This document shows, one piece after another, positions 10,480-18,956 of a stretch of 64,000 bases of DNA (the stretch's first letter is position 1; each line of letters begins with the position of its first letter). The stretch is from Halobacillus hunanensis. GTDB taxonomy: Bacteria; Bacillota; Bacilli; Bacillales; Halobacillaceae. The DNA lies in assembly GCF_900166655.1 (NCBI RefSeq), contig NZ_FVZB01000007.1:1178001-1242000 (forward strand), read 5' to 3'. A model generated the notes under the pieces. That model was not told the origin of the DNA, did no database searches, and saw nothing but the letters and a program-made list of their open reading frames with translations. The position numbers and the translations under genes are program-made.

Positions 10480-10697
10480 TAAAAAACCCCGTCCCTATGC
10501 CTTACGACATAGGGACGGGGTTTCCGCGGTTCCACCCTACTTGCTTGCCGTTTCTTCAAAAACAGCAAGCCGCTTTGTAACGACCATGCTCCAGACTGCC
10601 TTCACCGAATTACACAACCTGACTTTCACCACCACAGGCTCGCTTATACTGTGTAAAGATCGATTACTACTTTCCTTCATAGCATCAATTTATTAGT
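10480..10697 (-). promoter_or_regulatory. T-box riboswitch controlling glyQS
   Basis: The T-box core AGGGTGGAACCGCGG is at 10524-10538 (minus). It is followed by a 15-bp terminator stem (10485-10499 with 10508-10522) and a T-run. Upstream are an AGTA-containing Stem I and a GGC triplet in the sequence GAAGGCAG, which fits a glycine specifier. Uncharged tRNA-Gly pairing should favour the antiterminator. Confidence 0.93.
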
Positions 10698-10703
10698 AAT
10701 GAA

Positions 10704-10732
10704 ATCATACTGAATCTTGAATCGTTTGTCAA
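10704..10732 (-). promoter_or_regulatory. SigA promoter of glyQS
   Basis: Minus strand TTGACA, exactly 17 bases, TATGAT; an almost perfect housekeeping promoter placed just before the T-box leader. Confidence 0.9.
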
Positions 10733-10735
10733 TCA

Positions 10736-11482
10736 TCATTCCTTAAAGAGATCCAACTGTTTAAGAAACTTTCGTGACTTTAGAAAGTAACCTCCATAGC
10801 GATCATAATATTCGTCTAAAAGCTGACGGAGTGTTTTCTTATTCTCTTCTTTCAGAGAAATTTCCCCTAACCTTTTTACGTCCATATGTAGAAATAAACG
10901 CAACAATCGTGATAGAGGCTCCGTTAAACGATAAGCCTCCGGATCAATGTGCCAGCAGCGGCCGCATAATAAGCCGCCTTCCATTATAGAAAACGCATAA
11001 GGGCTTTGCTCCTTTCCACAATTCATGCAACCGTCAACTCTTGGAGCAAAGCCTGCTTTTCTATACAATTTCATCTCATACATCATGGAAAGAATCTCCG
11101 GATCTTTCCCATCGGCCATCCACATCAGAGATTGTAATAACTGCTCAAATATAAAGGGATCAGGCCGTTTCTCTTCCATAAGCTTATCGGTTAGTTCAGC
11201 CATGTAGGAGGCATATCCTGTCAAGATAATATCTTCACGTATTGATCGAAGTGAAGCCATAACTTCCCCTTGACTTAATGAGCCTAACCCAGAACCAACG
11301 TAGAGTAAATATTGACCGTGAATAAACGGTTGTGTGACCGAGGCCATTCGGCTTTTGGGCTTTTTAGCTCCTCGAGCCATGACCCCGATCTTTCCCTTTT
11401 CTCTCGTCAACAAGGTGACTATTTTGTGTGTTTCCCCATAATTCCTCGTTCGTATCACAATACCTTCCACATTTTCTAACAA
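10736..11482 (-). CDS. recO: DNA repair protein RecO
   Basis: 248 aa if translation starts at the TTG at 11482: AGGTGA lies five bases before it, and the resulting N-terminus MLENVEGIV aligns with B. subtilis RecO (MLTKCEGIV). A GTG nine bases upstream would sit on the ribosome-binding site. RecO helps load RecA on single-stranded DNA with RecR. The N-terminal OB fold (residues 1-80, with YGETHKIVTLLTREKGKIG) and the zinc motif (CMNCG with CGRCW) are visible. The -35 of the glyQS promoter abuts its 3' end. Confidence 0.94.
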   Translation of the reverse strand: MLENVEGIVIRTRNYGETHKIVTLLTREKGKIGVMARGAKKPKSRMASVTQPFIHGQYLLYVGSGLGSLSQGEVMASLRSIREDIILTGYASYMAELTDKLMEEKRPDPFIFEQLLQSLMWMADGKDPEILSMMYEMKLYRKAGFAPRVDGCMNCGKEQSPYAFSIMEGGLLCGRCWHIDPEAYRLTEPLSRLLRLFLHMDVKRLGEISLKEENKKTLRQLLDEYYDRYGGYFLKSRKFLKQLDLFKE

Positions 11483-11496
11483 AGCATTCACCTGCT

Positions 11497-11640
11497 TTAG
11501 TTACTGCCCGGATCTTCCTCACCCTGTTCTGTCATTGCTGAAACTAATGGCTCTTCTGACGATGCATTGTTTATTTCCAGTTCCTTCATCAACAAATAGG
11601 TTTCTATGTTTCCTGTCTGTCTAAATACATTCCAAGACAT
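11497..11640 (-). CDS. yqzL: YqzL family small protein
   Basis: 47 aa beginning MSWNVFRQTGNIETYLLMKE, which matches the YqzL family (B. subtilis WKVFSQTGNIDTYLLFKELE); the Glu-rich tail is variable. The position between era and recO is the conserved one. Function is unknown. The 11641-11749 gap before it shows no further gene. Confidence 0.85.
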   Translation of the reverse strand: MSWNVFRQTGNIETYLLMKELEINNASSEEPLVSAMTEQGEEDPGSN

Positions 11641-11749
11641 GTTATGCACAAGAAACACCGCCTTTCATAGTATCGTTAAAAAAGAAATGTCATGACATAC
11701 TTAGGTTGCTTCATATGAGAAAAACGATAAGGCTTAATTTTTTCCATAT

Positions 11750-12655
11750 TTAATATTCGTCTTCATTATAACCGAAATCACTTAGCTGCACTTGGCGGTT
11801 CCGCCAATCTTTTTGAACTTTCACCCAAAGTTCTAAATAAACGCGACTTCCTAATAAAGCCTCAATATCTTTCCGTGCCCGCTTACCAACTTCTTTCAGC
11901 ATACTGCCTTGTTTACCAATGATAATCCCCTTTTGTGATTTACGCTCGACGATGATTGCTGCTTGTACGTACACAGCATTTGTATCCTTTCTTGGCTCTA
12001 TGCCCTCGATGACTACAGCAATTGAATGCGGAATTTCCTCCCGCGTCAAGTGCAATACCTTTTCTCTTATAAACTCACTGATAATAAAACGCTCCGGATG
12101 ATCGGTTATTTGATCTTCTGGATAGAACTGGGGTCCTTCCGGCAAGTGGGCTTTAACCACTTGCAGTAAATGGTTAACATTATTACCTTCTAAGGCAGAA
12201 ATTGGCACAATTTCTTCAAACTCAAATTTCTCTCGATATTGGTCAATGAGTGGCAGAAGCTGGTCAGGATGAACCTGATCAATTTTATTAATGACCAGAA
12301 AGACAGGCTTGTCTACCCGTTCAAGACGATCCAGGATAAACTGATCGCCACGTCCATATCCCTCTTCAGCATTGATCATAAACATAACGGCGTCCACTTC
12401 ATTTAACGTATTTTCCGCTACATTGACCATGTAATCTCCCAGTTTGTGTTTCGGCTTATGGATACCAGGTGTATCAATGAAAATCACCTGAGCATCTTTC
12501 TCCGTCAAAACACCGGAAATTTTATTTCTTGTTGTTTGCGGCTTATCGCTCATGATAGCAATTTTTTCGCCAATAACATGATTCATAAAGGTTGACTTTC
12601 CGACATTCGGGCGGCCCACAATGGCTACAAAGCCGGATTTAAATTGTTCTTCCAT
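11750..12655 (-). CDS. era: ribosome-assembly GTPase Era
   Basis: 301 aa from [14 protein letters not shown] seven bases upstream selects this ATG over one 21 bases further up. Era binds the 3' end of 16S rRNA during 30S maturation. G1 [10 protein letters not shown]3 DTPG and G4 NKID are present, and the C-terminal KH domain carries [15 protein letters not shown]. Length is normal. dgkA lies 29 bases upstream; the cdd gene that separates era and dgkA in B. subtilis is absent. Confidence 0.97.
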   Translation of the reverse strand: MEEQFKSGFVAIVGRPNVGKSTFMNHVIGEKIAIMSDKPQTTRNKISGVLTEKDAQVIFIDTPGIHKPKHKLGDYMVNVAENTLNEVDAVMFMINAEEGYGRGDQFILDRLERVDKPVFLVINKIDQVHPDQLLPLIDQYREKFEFEEIVPISALEGNNVNHLLQVVKAHLPEGPQFYPEDQITDHPERFIISEFIREKVLHLTREEIPHSIAVVIEGIEPRKDTNAVYVQAAIIVERKSQKGIIIGKQGSMLKEVGKRARKDIEALLGSRVYLELWVKVQKDWRNRQVQLSDFGYNEDEY

Positions 12656-12684
12656 AAACTTTCCTCCATCAAACATTGCTTGAT

Positions 12685-13065
12685 TTATAAGATCATCATG
12701 AGTTTAGGCAAAAATATACATATTCCCACGAGTACTGATCCTACAGCTGTTATCAACACCGCAGCAGCGGCCATATCTTTAATAATTCCTGCTAATGGAT
12801 GCTGTTCTGGCGCCAAATAATCCAATACACGTTCAATACTCGAATTAATAACTTCCATAGTTAATACTAAAACAACTATAGTTATTAGAACAGCCCATTC
12901 AGTCCATGAGATCCCAAGGTAAACGGCTAGGAAACAAGCAAGGCTGGCAACTAGAAGATGAATACGGAAATTCCTCTCCGTTAAAAAGACTTCTTTAAGC
13001 CCATTTAATGCAAACCGCAGCCCGATCAACTTGCTTCGTTTACGATCTCTTGAGTCCATACTCAT
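12685..13065 (-). CDS. dgkA: undecaprenol/diacylglycerol kinase family protein DgkA
   Basis: 126 aa from the ATG at 13065, preceded by GAGG nine bases away; a longer frame upstream lies wholly inside ybeY and is not credible. The Gram-positive homologue phosphorylates undecaprenol for recycling into the cell-wall lipid carrier. Three hydrophobic segments are seen at about residues 36-52, 57-78 and 100-122, with the family's catalytic [12 protein letters not shown] motif between the second and third. It overlaps the 3' end of ybeY by 26 bases, implying coupling. Confidence 0.9.
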   Translation of the reverse strand: MSMDSRDRKRSKLIGLRFALNGLKEVFLTERNFRIHLLVASLACFLAVYLGISWTEWAVLITIVVLVLTMEVINSSIERVLDYLAPEQHPLAGIIKDMAAAAVLITAVGSVLVGICIFLPKLMMIL

Positions 13066-13510
13066 GTAGAATTTCCTCTTGACGGGAGAACATTGTCTTT
13101 TCATCTTCGTTCTCCATGTGATCATACCCAAGGAGGTGCAAAAATCCATGAAGAGCCAGAAAACCTAACTCTCTTTCAAATGAATGGCCAAATTCCTCGG
13201 ACTGTTCTTTTGCTTTATCCACCGAAATAACAATGTCACCTAGAATAGCAGGTATTTCACTCGACTGGACTTCCACTTCCCCTTCACCTAATTCTTGCAT
13301 AGCAAAAGAAATAACATCTGTAGACTGGTCCTTTTGTCTGTAATTCCGATTTAATTCCCGAATGTAGTTGTTATCCACGAATGAAATGGATACTTCAGAT
13401 TGAGGTGTAACCTGTTCTTTTGCCGCAGCGAACTCAATCAATCTTTGAATTAAATCTACAAATGCTTCATCAACTGAATCGGTCTCATCTTGAAAATCAA
13501 TCTGTATCAT
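13040..13510 (-). CDS. ybeY: rRNA maturation endoribonuclease YbeY
   Basis: 156 aa, normal length. The zinc-binding signature HGFLHLLGYDH (H-x3-H-x5-H) is intact near residue 125, and the N-terminal half has the conserved NRNYRQKDQSTDVISF segment. YbeY takes part in 16S rRNA 3'-end processing and ribosome quality control. It starts one base into the stop region of the upstream pgpH and overlaps dgkA downstream, so pgpH, ybeY, dgkA and era look like one transcription unit. Confidence 0.96.
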   Translation of the reverse strand: MIQIDFQDETDSVDEAFVDLIQRLIEFAAAKEQVTPQSEVSISFVDNNYIRELNRNYRQKDQSTDVISFAMQELGEGEVEVQSSEIPAILGDIVISVDKAKEQSEEFGHSFERELGFLALHGFLHLLGYDHMENEDEKTMFSRQEEILHEYGLKRS

Positions 13511-14820
13511 TATTTAGCCTCCTTTATGATTGAATGCTGATCAGGATACTGAATCCTGGAATGAAATATCCCCTGCAACGTTTCACAAATTGCATTTTCT
13601 ATTGTTTTTAACTCTTTGAACGACAAACTGCATTCATCAAATTGTCCATCCAGTAAGCGATCCTCCACTATGGCATGAACAATTCTTTTGATTTCTTCTG
13701 TAGTCGGGTGGTCCAGGGATCGGACCGCCGCTTCTACAGAGTCACAAATACAGACAATAGCGGCTTCTTTAGTTTGTGGTTTAGGACCAGGATACCTGAA
13801 ACTCATTTCACTTGCGAATTCGTCCTCTTCTTTCGCCTGAAAATAGAAATACTTCAGTAAAGTTGTTCCGTGATGCTGTTTAGCAATATCAATAATTTCT
13901 TTCGGAAGTTTTTCTTTTTTTAATAGTTCTGCCCCATCATAAGGATGGTTAATGATAATCGTAGCACTTTGTTCTGGTTTTAGAAAATCGTGCGGGTTTT
14001 TCATGCCCATTTGATTTTCGATAAAATAGTGCGGATTTAGCGTTTTTCCGAGATCATGATAATAAGCACCGACTCGTGCCAGCAACCCACGCGCTCCGAT
14101 CGCCTCACAAGCTGACTCACTTAAATTAGCTACCATTATACTGTGATGATAAGTCCCAGGCGCTTCCGTCAAAATTTTGCGTAACAATTTGTGGTTAGGG
14201 TTTGACAAGGTCAACAGTTTGCTATCAGTTAAGATCCCTAAACCAGAATCAATAAAGGGCAGCAGGCCATACGTTAATATTACGGATAATAGAGCTCCAG
14301 CTACACCATAGCCAGCATATAAAAATAAATCGTACCATGAATACTTTTCAAAAGAAATGAATACAACAAATAATACGGTTAAACTATTCATGACAGCTGC
14401 CCCCGCACCCGCTTTTACGATCGACTGCCTTTTCTTAGTATGGACGAGCAGAAAAATAGCTGCAAATTGAGACAGCACAACATATATCGCCACATGAGCA
14501 TTTAACACACCAGCTACATCACCGTTGAAAAGCAGACTCGCCATCATACCATAAACGATGGACATAGCAATAGCAACACGTTCATTACATAGAAGTTTTA
14601 ACAATATTGACCCTGTTGCTGCAGGAAGTATGTAATAGAAAGGCTGATTTATCATAGTAAACGAACTAAAAACCTTCATGAGACCAATCATAAGAACAGA
14701 AACAAACAGCATCACCACTATATGTCGCATCGAATAGCGTTTTGTTTGCAGCAATTGGATAGCCTGATGAAAGAAAATCGTTACGATCAATAAAGAAAAA
14801 ATTGCCAGCCCTATCCTCAC
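13510..14820 (-). CDS. pgpH: PgpH-type 7TM-HD phosphohydrolase lacking its N-terminal extracellular region
   Basis: 436 aa, against about 700 in the usual family (YqfF/PgpH, which degrades c-di-AMP). The membrane block (residues about 3-190) and the cytoplasmic HD domain are present: YHHSIMVANL near 225 and YYHDLGK with H255/D256, then INHPYDGAELL and QHHGTT. The first transmembrane helix and roughly 250 residues of extracellular 7TMR-HDED domain are missing; only 55 bases separate this frame from phoH. The GTG start has a purine-rich AAAAGGG directly against it, with no proper spacing, so translation may be weak. It could be a functional short form or a decaying remnant. Confidence 0.75.
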   Translation of the reverse strand: MRIGLAIFSLLIVTIFFHQAIQLLQTKRYSMRHIVVMLFVSVLMIGLMKVFSSFTMINQPFYYILPAATGSILLKLLCNERVAIAMSIVYGMMASLLFNGDVAGVLNAHVAIYVVLSQFAAIFLLVHTKKRQSIVKAGAGAAVMNSLTVLFVVFISFEKYSWYDLFLYAGYGVAGALLSVILTYGLLPFIDSGLGILTDSKLLTLSNPNHKLLRKILTEAPGTYHHSIMVANLSESACEAIGARGLLARVGAYYHDLGKTLNPHYFIENQMGMKNPHDFLKPEQSATIIINHPYDGAELLKKEKLPKEIIDIAKQHHGTTLLKYFYFQAKEEDEFASEMSFRYPGPKPQTKEAAIVCICDSVEAAVRSLDHPTTEEIKRIVHAIVEDRLLDGQFDECSLSFKELKTIENAICETLQGIFHSRIQYPDQHSIIKEAK

Positions 14821-14854
14821 CCCTTTTACATTTTATGTAAACCACACATATGAA

Positions 14855-14876
14855 ATAAGACCCGCATGACGGGCCT
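14855..14876 (-). terminator. short terminator after phoH
   Basis: Minus strand AGGCCCG-TCATG-CGGGTCT then TTATTTC, immediately after the phoH stop. The T-run is imperfect. It would reduce transcription into the shortened pgpH. Confidence 0.5.
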
Positions 14877-15844
14877 TATGACTGATTGTGCTCGTAGGCA
14901 TCAATGATTCTTTGAACTAGAGGATGCCTCACCACATCTGTTTGATCCAAGTGGATAAACTCAGATCCTTTCACACTTCCGAGTTTCTGCTCAGCAACCT
15001 TTAATCCAGACGTAACCCCTTTCGGAAGGTCTACCTGGGTAATATCACCGGTTATAATCATTTTTGACCCAAAACCAAGACGAGTCAGAAACATTTTCAT
15101 TTGTTCAGGTGTTGTATTTTGGGCTTCATCTAAGATAGCAAAAGCATCGTCGAGAGTCCGCCCCCTCATGTATGCCAGAGGAGCAATCTCTATCGTTCCT
15201 CTGTCGATTAATCTTGCGGTATGCTCTGCGCCAAATACATCATGCAAAGAATCATAAAGCGGCCGTAAATAGGGGTCAACTTTTTCCTTTAAATCGCCTG
15301 GAAGGAATCCCAGGCTTTCTCCCGCTTCAACCGCCGGCCGGGTGAGAATAATTCGTTTTACATCACCATTTTTCAGTGCATTGACTGCCATCACAACAGC
15401 GAGGTAGGTTTTACCCGTACCTGCGGGCCCAATCCCGAAGACAAGATCATGATTTTTAATCGCTGACACATATTTTCGTTGTCCGAGGGTTTTTACTCGC
15501 ACAGACTTTCCTTTTGAATTCTTCGTAATTTCGTCCTCAAAAAGGGCTTCAAACTGATTGATCTTTCCTTTTTTCGCAAGCTCTACCGCGTATACAATAT
15601 CGCGTTCTGTTATGGATAACCCTTTGCGGATAATGGCTAGTACAGCCAGTAAAATATCTTCTACCAATCGAACATGCTCGGCTTCCCCTGAAACATTAAC
15701 TCGTTCACCTCGAGATATGATCGAGACGTTCAATTGTTCTTCAATTTGCTTTAAATGTCTATCTTCTGTACCGAATAGAGCCAAAGCTTCTGTTGGATTA
15801 TTCAGTTGAATATCGATCGTTTTTAAGTTTCCTTGCATACTCAA
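14876..15844 (-). CDS. phoH: PhoH family ATPase
   Basis: 322 aa. An N-terminal KH-like region (residues 1-75) precedes the ATPase domain; Walker A GPAGTGKT spans 139-146 and Walker B is ILDEAQN near 235, with GRTLDDAF before it. PhoH proteins are predicted nucleic-acid-linked ATPases; in Bacillus the gene neighbours ybeY, which suggests a part in RNA metabolism. It overlaps yqfD by four bases. Confidence 0.95.
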   Translation of the reverse strand: MSMQGNLKTIDIQLNNPTEALALFGTEDRHLKQIEEQLNVSIISRGERVNVSGEAEHVRLVEDILLAVLAIIRKGLSITERDIVYAVELAKKGKINQFEALFEDEITKNSKGKSVRVKTLGQRKYVSAIKNHDLVFGIGPAGTGKTYLAVVMAVNALKNGDVKRIILTRPAVEAGESLGFLPGDLKEKVDPYLRPLYDSLHDVFGAEHTARLIDRGTIEIAPLAYMRGRTLDDAFAILDEAQNTTPEQMKMFLTRLGFGSKMIITGDITQVDLPKGVTSGLKVAEQKLGSVKGSEFIHLDQTDVVRHPLVQRIIDAYEHNQS

Positions 15845-17052
15845 TCTCCTTGGGTTACATACTTGGTCACTGCAATGTTCTCGTGTACTTTGAATAAAAG
15901 GATTAATTTTACTTTACCATTCTCCTCACGCTCGTGCAAAACTTTTTCGCCGATGACCTTTGCCTCTTCATCGAGCTTCTGCTTTAAGTCTCTTTTGGCT
16001 GCCACGATTCCCTGTTTAACACGATCATTTTCTGGTTGAACATCTTCTTGGGCATACATATCTTTGACTTCCAAACGGATTGGCAACTCCCAACCAAACA
16101 AGTCCCACTTCTTTTGAGAGGTTTCCACTCTTACATTTTCCTCATCCGTATTCCACCATCCCCATATTGGAATATTTATTGAGCCTATCCCAACGGAATA
16201 CGCTGAAGACTTTTCTCCATCTGTAAGTTGCAATTGCTGATCTTCAGGAACTTGAATTTCCGCTCGGTACCATGTTTCAGCGATGACTTCCCCTTCAGCC
16301 TCAATATACTTGCCGCTATCTTCTTCAGATTCATCCTTGGCCGCTTCACTTGTTCCCTCTTTTAATTTACCTGTAGCCAGCACTGTCCCCTTTTTAACAA
16401 ACTGATTAACGGAGACTAAGGGTCTGCCTTTGGTGATAAACATTTTTTTTATTATGCCCTTTTTTGATGCTACTAAATCAGCTGGTCTTGTCGTTTCATC
16501 AGGATCCTGCCTCGTTTTCATAACCCCATAAAGCTGGTAGCTCGTCCCTTTCTTCTTCACACCAATCCAAAGCAAATCAGGAACATCTTCCAGGAGAAGT
16601 CGTTGTACCTCATTAGGATCTTTCATCCCGATAGTCAATTTCCCTTCTGTTACCCCATAGGATTCAAGCTGACTTTCGACGGTCGCTTCAAGCTCAGGCG
16701 GCAAACCTTTAATCTGGACAGACCATAATGTATTGGCAAGTAAAAACAAGGCACCGATCCCACAAAGAAAGGCAGCGAGTACTGCTTTTTTAGCAAGGAG
16801 CCGATGGATGAGAAATGGAATACCATGACGAGCAATGATATGAATTTTACAGCGGTATTTTTTACGAAGCCTGCGATAAATCACCCAGTCTTTAAGTCGT
16901 ATAGTCATGTGTACTTCTTTGTCGGACACCTGCTTAACGTTTGTAATATAAGCTCCTTCTCTAGTACATGCTTGAAGGAATGCTTCAATTAATACCCCCT
17001 TAACCCTTACCGTAACTAGTCCATATAAAAAGTCTAATTGGTTCCTCGCCAT
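15841..17052 (-). CDS. yqfD: sporulation protein YqfD
   Basis: 403 aa, normal for the family. One transmembrane helix is seen at about residues 93-113 (AVLAAFLCGIGALFLLANTL), followed by a large outside domain containing the family's LLWIGVKKKGTSYQL segment. YqfD is a mother-cell sporulation membrane protein made under SigE in B. subtilis and is encoded next to yqfC. The start ATG lies at the yqfC stop. The biochemical role is not known. Confidence 0.92.
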   Translation of the reverse strand: MARNQLDFLYGLVTVRVKGVLIEAFLQACTREGAYITNVKQVSDKEVHMTIRLKDWVIYRRLRKKYRCKIHIIARHGIPFLIHRLLAKKAVLAAFLCGIGALFLLANTLWSVQIKGLPPELEATVESQLESYGVTEGKLTIGMKDPNEVQRLLLEDVPDLLWIGVKKKGTSYQLYGVMKTRQDPDETTRPADLVASKKGIIKKMFITKGRPLVSVNQFVKKGTVLATGKLKEGTSEAAKDESEEDSGKYIEAEGEVIAETWYRAEIQVPEDQQLQLTDGEKSSAYSVGIGSINIPIWGWWNTDEENVRVETSQKKWDLFGWELPIRLEVKDMYAQEDVQPENDRVKQGIVAAKRDLKQKLDEEAKVIGEKVLHEREENGKVKLILLFKVHENIAVTKYVTQGD

Positions 17053-17351
17053 TACTTCCCTCCTTTCTTCGGATCTGGATAAAATTCTATGGAATCAAGC
17101 GTACCTTCGAGGAGTAACTCCTCTTTCAACATCATTTTAATTCGTAAGCTTTTCCCTTTTATGGAGAGGTGTCCATCACGATACTTTAAGCGCACTTCAC
17201 GGTCTGAGAAAAGCAGTAGTCCCGTATGATTTTCTATGTAGGCATGGATCGACCCAATCGTAGTTATGCGAGGAAGATCAAGCATAACGTCAGAAGGTAA
17301 ATCGAAATAACGGCCGACCCATGTACGAATTTGCTGCTGCCATTTCACCAT
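17052..17351 (-). CDS. yqfC: sporulation protein YqfC
   Basis: 99 aa matching the YqfC family: WVGRYFDLPSDVMLDLPRIT at the start, then IENHTGLLLFSDREVRL and LRIKMMLKEELLLEG. It is adjacent to and probably coexpressed with yqfD. A GGAGG sequence precedes the start, and a strong terminator separates it from the upstream gene, so yqfC-yqfD should have their own promoter in the short gap. Molecular function is unknown. Confidence 0.92.
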   Translation of the reverse strand: MVKWQQQIRTWVGRYFDLPSDVMLDLPRITTIGSIHAYIENHTGLLLFSDREVRLKYRDGHLSIKGKSLRIKMMLKEELLLEGTLDSIEFYPDPKKGGK

Positions 17352-17377
17352 TCGATTTCCTCCTTTCTCTTATACAT

Positions 17378-17423
17378 ACGAAAAACGCACGAATTGTATC
17401 ACTACAATTCGTGCGTTTTTTTA
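17378..17423 (-). terminator. strong, probably bidirectional terminator
   Basis: A perfect 18-bp stem (17381-17398 with 17403-17420) and four-base loop, with A- and T-tracts on the two flanks. It abuts the stop codon of the upstream gene at 17421 and insulates yqfC-yqfD from it. Confidence 0.9.
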
Positions 17424-17924
17424 TCTTTTTCTGGGATTTGAACGATGTGGCTTGTAAGCTCTGGGCGCACCAAGTATTTCTGACATTATGATACCATCAG
17501 CCAATTTTTGTTTATTCCATTGCCTGGAATAACGAATTGCGTTTTTTCTTTCCTTACCATATTCGACTTGTATCCCATTTGGTTCATAGATTGACCCAGA
17601 TTCAGTTTGAGTAGAAGAAATTGAACCCTGGCCCCGATTCTTCTGATATTCCAGTAATTCTTCTTGACGTTTTTGTTTTTCATCGTAGTAGTCTCTGGTA
17701 CGTTCCTGGCTGTTCGGCAGATGTCCACCTGTTCCCTCAAGTGTCTTCGCCGCTGGCTTAGGTGATGCTGAAGGTTCGCTTGGCGTAGTGGGTGAAGACA
17801 CAGGAGAACCCTGGCCTTCCTTGTTTTTATTTAAACCAGTGAAAAAGCTTATGATCCCCCCAACCACAGCCGCCACGACGAGAAAATTACTAAATATTAA
17901 TTCAAGAATATTTTCCATATCCAT
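17421..17924 (-). CDS. uncharacterised membrane-anchored protein with Pro/Ser-rich linker
   Basis: 167 aa. One N-terminal transmembrane helix (about residues 5-28), a Pro/Ser/Thr-rich linker (about 38-60), a charged Glu/Gln/Lys segment (about 72-98) and a basic C-terminus containing the compact motif SEILGAPRAYKPHR. GGAGA precedes the start at a normal distance. It lies 23 bases after floA, so it is likely the last gene of the nfeD-floA unit and may act in the membrane envelope. The comparable position in B. subtilis holds yqfB, but I cannot assert homology. No function is recognised. Confidence 0.75.
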   Translation of the reverse strand: MDMENILELIFSNFLVVAAVVGGIISFFTGLNKNKEGQGSPVSSPTTPSEPSASPKPAAKTLEGTGGHLPNSQERTRDYYDEKQKRQEELLEYQKNRGQGSISSTQTESGSIYEPNGIQVEYGKERKNAIRYSRQWNKQKLADGIIMSEILGAPRAYKPHRSNPRKR

Positions 17925-17947
17925 TCTCCTTTATAAGATTAGGAAAA

Positions 17948-18934
17948 TTATTGTTCCTCATTATCCTGATCAGACATGTCACCTAAGGTTTGTCTCATAT
18001 CTGTATCAGCATTTATGTTTTGATAATTCATGTAATCCATAACTCCCATTTTACCTGAACGCAGGGCTTCTGCCAGCGCCTGAGGTACTTCTGCTTCTGA
18101 TTCAACCACCTTAGCCTGCATCTCCTGCACACGTGCCCGCATCTCTTGTTCTTGGGCAATAGCCATTGCACGACGCTCTTCAGCTTTCGCCTGAGCAATA
18201 TTTTTGTCTGCTTCAGCTTGATCTGTCTGCAAAATGGCGCCAATGTTTTTACCAATATCGATATCAGCGATATCAATTGATAAAATTTCAAATGCTGTTC
18301 CCGCGTCCAATCCCTTTCCTAATACATTTTGTGAAATCCTGTCCGGGTTTTCCAGAACTTTATTATGGTTTTCACTCGAACCTATGGTAGACACGATCCC
18401 TTCACCAACTCGAGCGATAACGGTATCCTCTCCAGCACCACCTACTAGACGATCGATATTAGCACGAACCGTAATACGCGCTTTGGCTTTGACTTCAATC
18501 CCATCAATAGCTACCCCGGCGATAAATGGAGTTTCAATCACTTTTGGATTAACGCTCATTTGAACAGCTTCCAGCACATCTCGGCCTGCAAGGTCTATGG
18601 CTGCGCAGCGCTCGAAGCTGAGTTCTATATTCGCACGTTGAGCAGCAATCAAAGCATTTACCACTCTGTCAACATTACCACCTGCTAGATAGTGACTTTC
18701 TAATTGGTTCGTGTCTACATTAACCCCTGCTTTGTGCGCTTTAATCATCGGATTAATGACTCGGGATGGAATAACTCTCCTTAACCGCATACCCACTAAT
18801 GTAAAAATACTAACCTTTACTCCTGCAGCCAGTGCACTGATCCATAACATCACGGGTATGAATGTGAATAGCACGGCTATAACAATAATGATAATTCCAA
18901 TGATAATGATTGGCATAAGTTCTTGTAAGCTCAT
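17948..18934 (-). CDS. floA: flotillin-like protein FloA
   Basis: 328 aa, the normal length. A hydrophobic N-terminal hairpin region (about residues 5-48) anchors the protein to the inner leaflet, followed by the SPFH domain ([24 protein letters not shown]) and an Ala/Glu-rich helical region ([19 protein letters not shown]) for oligomerisation. FloA organises functional membrane microdomains and affects membrane fluidity. It follows nfeD by 22 bases, the usual partner in the SigW-controlled yqeZ-yqfA operon. Confidence 0.96.
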   Translation of the reverse strand: MSLQELMPIIIIGIIIIVIAVLFTFIPVMLWISALAAGVKVSIFTLVGMRLRRVIPSRVINPMIKAHKAGVNVDTNQLESHYLAGGNVDRVVNALIAAQRANIELSFERCAAIDLAGRDVLEAVQMSVNPKVIETPFIAGVAIDGIEVKAKARITVRANIDRLVGGAGEDTVIARVGEGIVSTIGSSENHNKVLENPDRISQNVLGKGLDAGTAFEILSIDIADIDIGKNIGAILQTDQAEADKNIAQAKAEERRAMAIAQEQEMRARVQEMQAKVVESEAEVPQALAEALRSGKMGVMDYMNYQNINADTDMRQTLGDMSDQDNEEQ

Positions 18935-18956
18935 TTATTACTCCCCTTTTACAATT

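Noticed and set aside
14825-14841. TTTACAT-TTT-ATGTAAA palindrome before the shortened pgpH as an operator or deletion scar
   Set aside because: A 7-bp AT-rich palindrome is expected by chance in such sequence, and no second copy or target duplication is seen.
17381-17420. GATACAAT within the terminator as a possible SigE -10 for yqfC
   Set aside because: It is part of the stem-loop and no fitting -35 lies 13-14 bases upstream.
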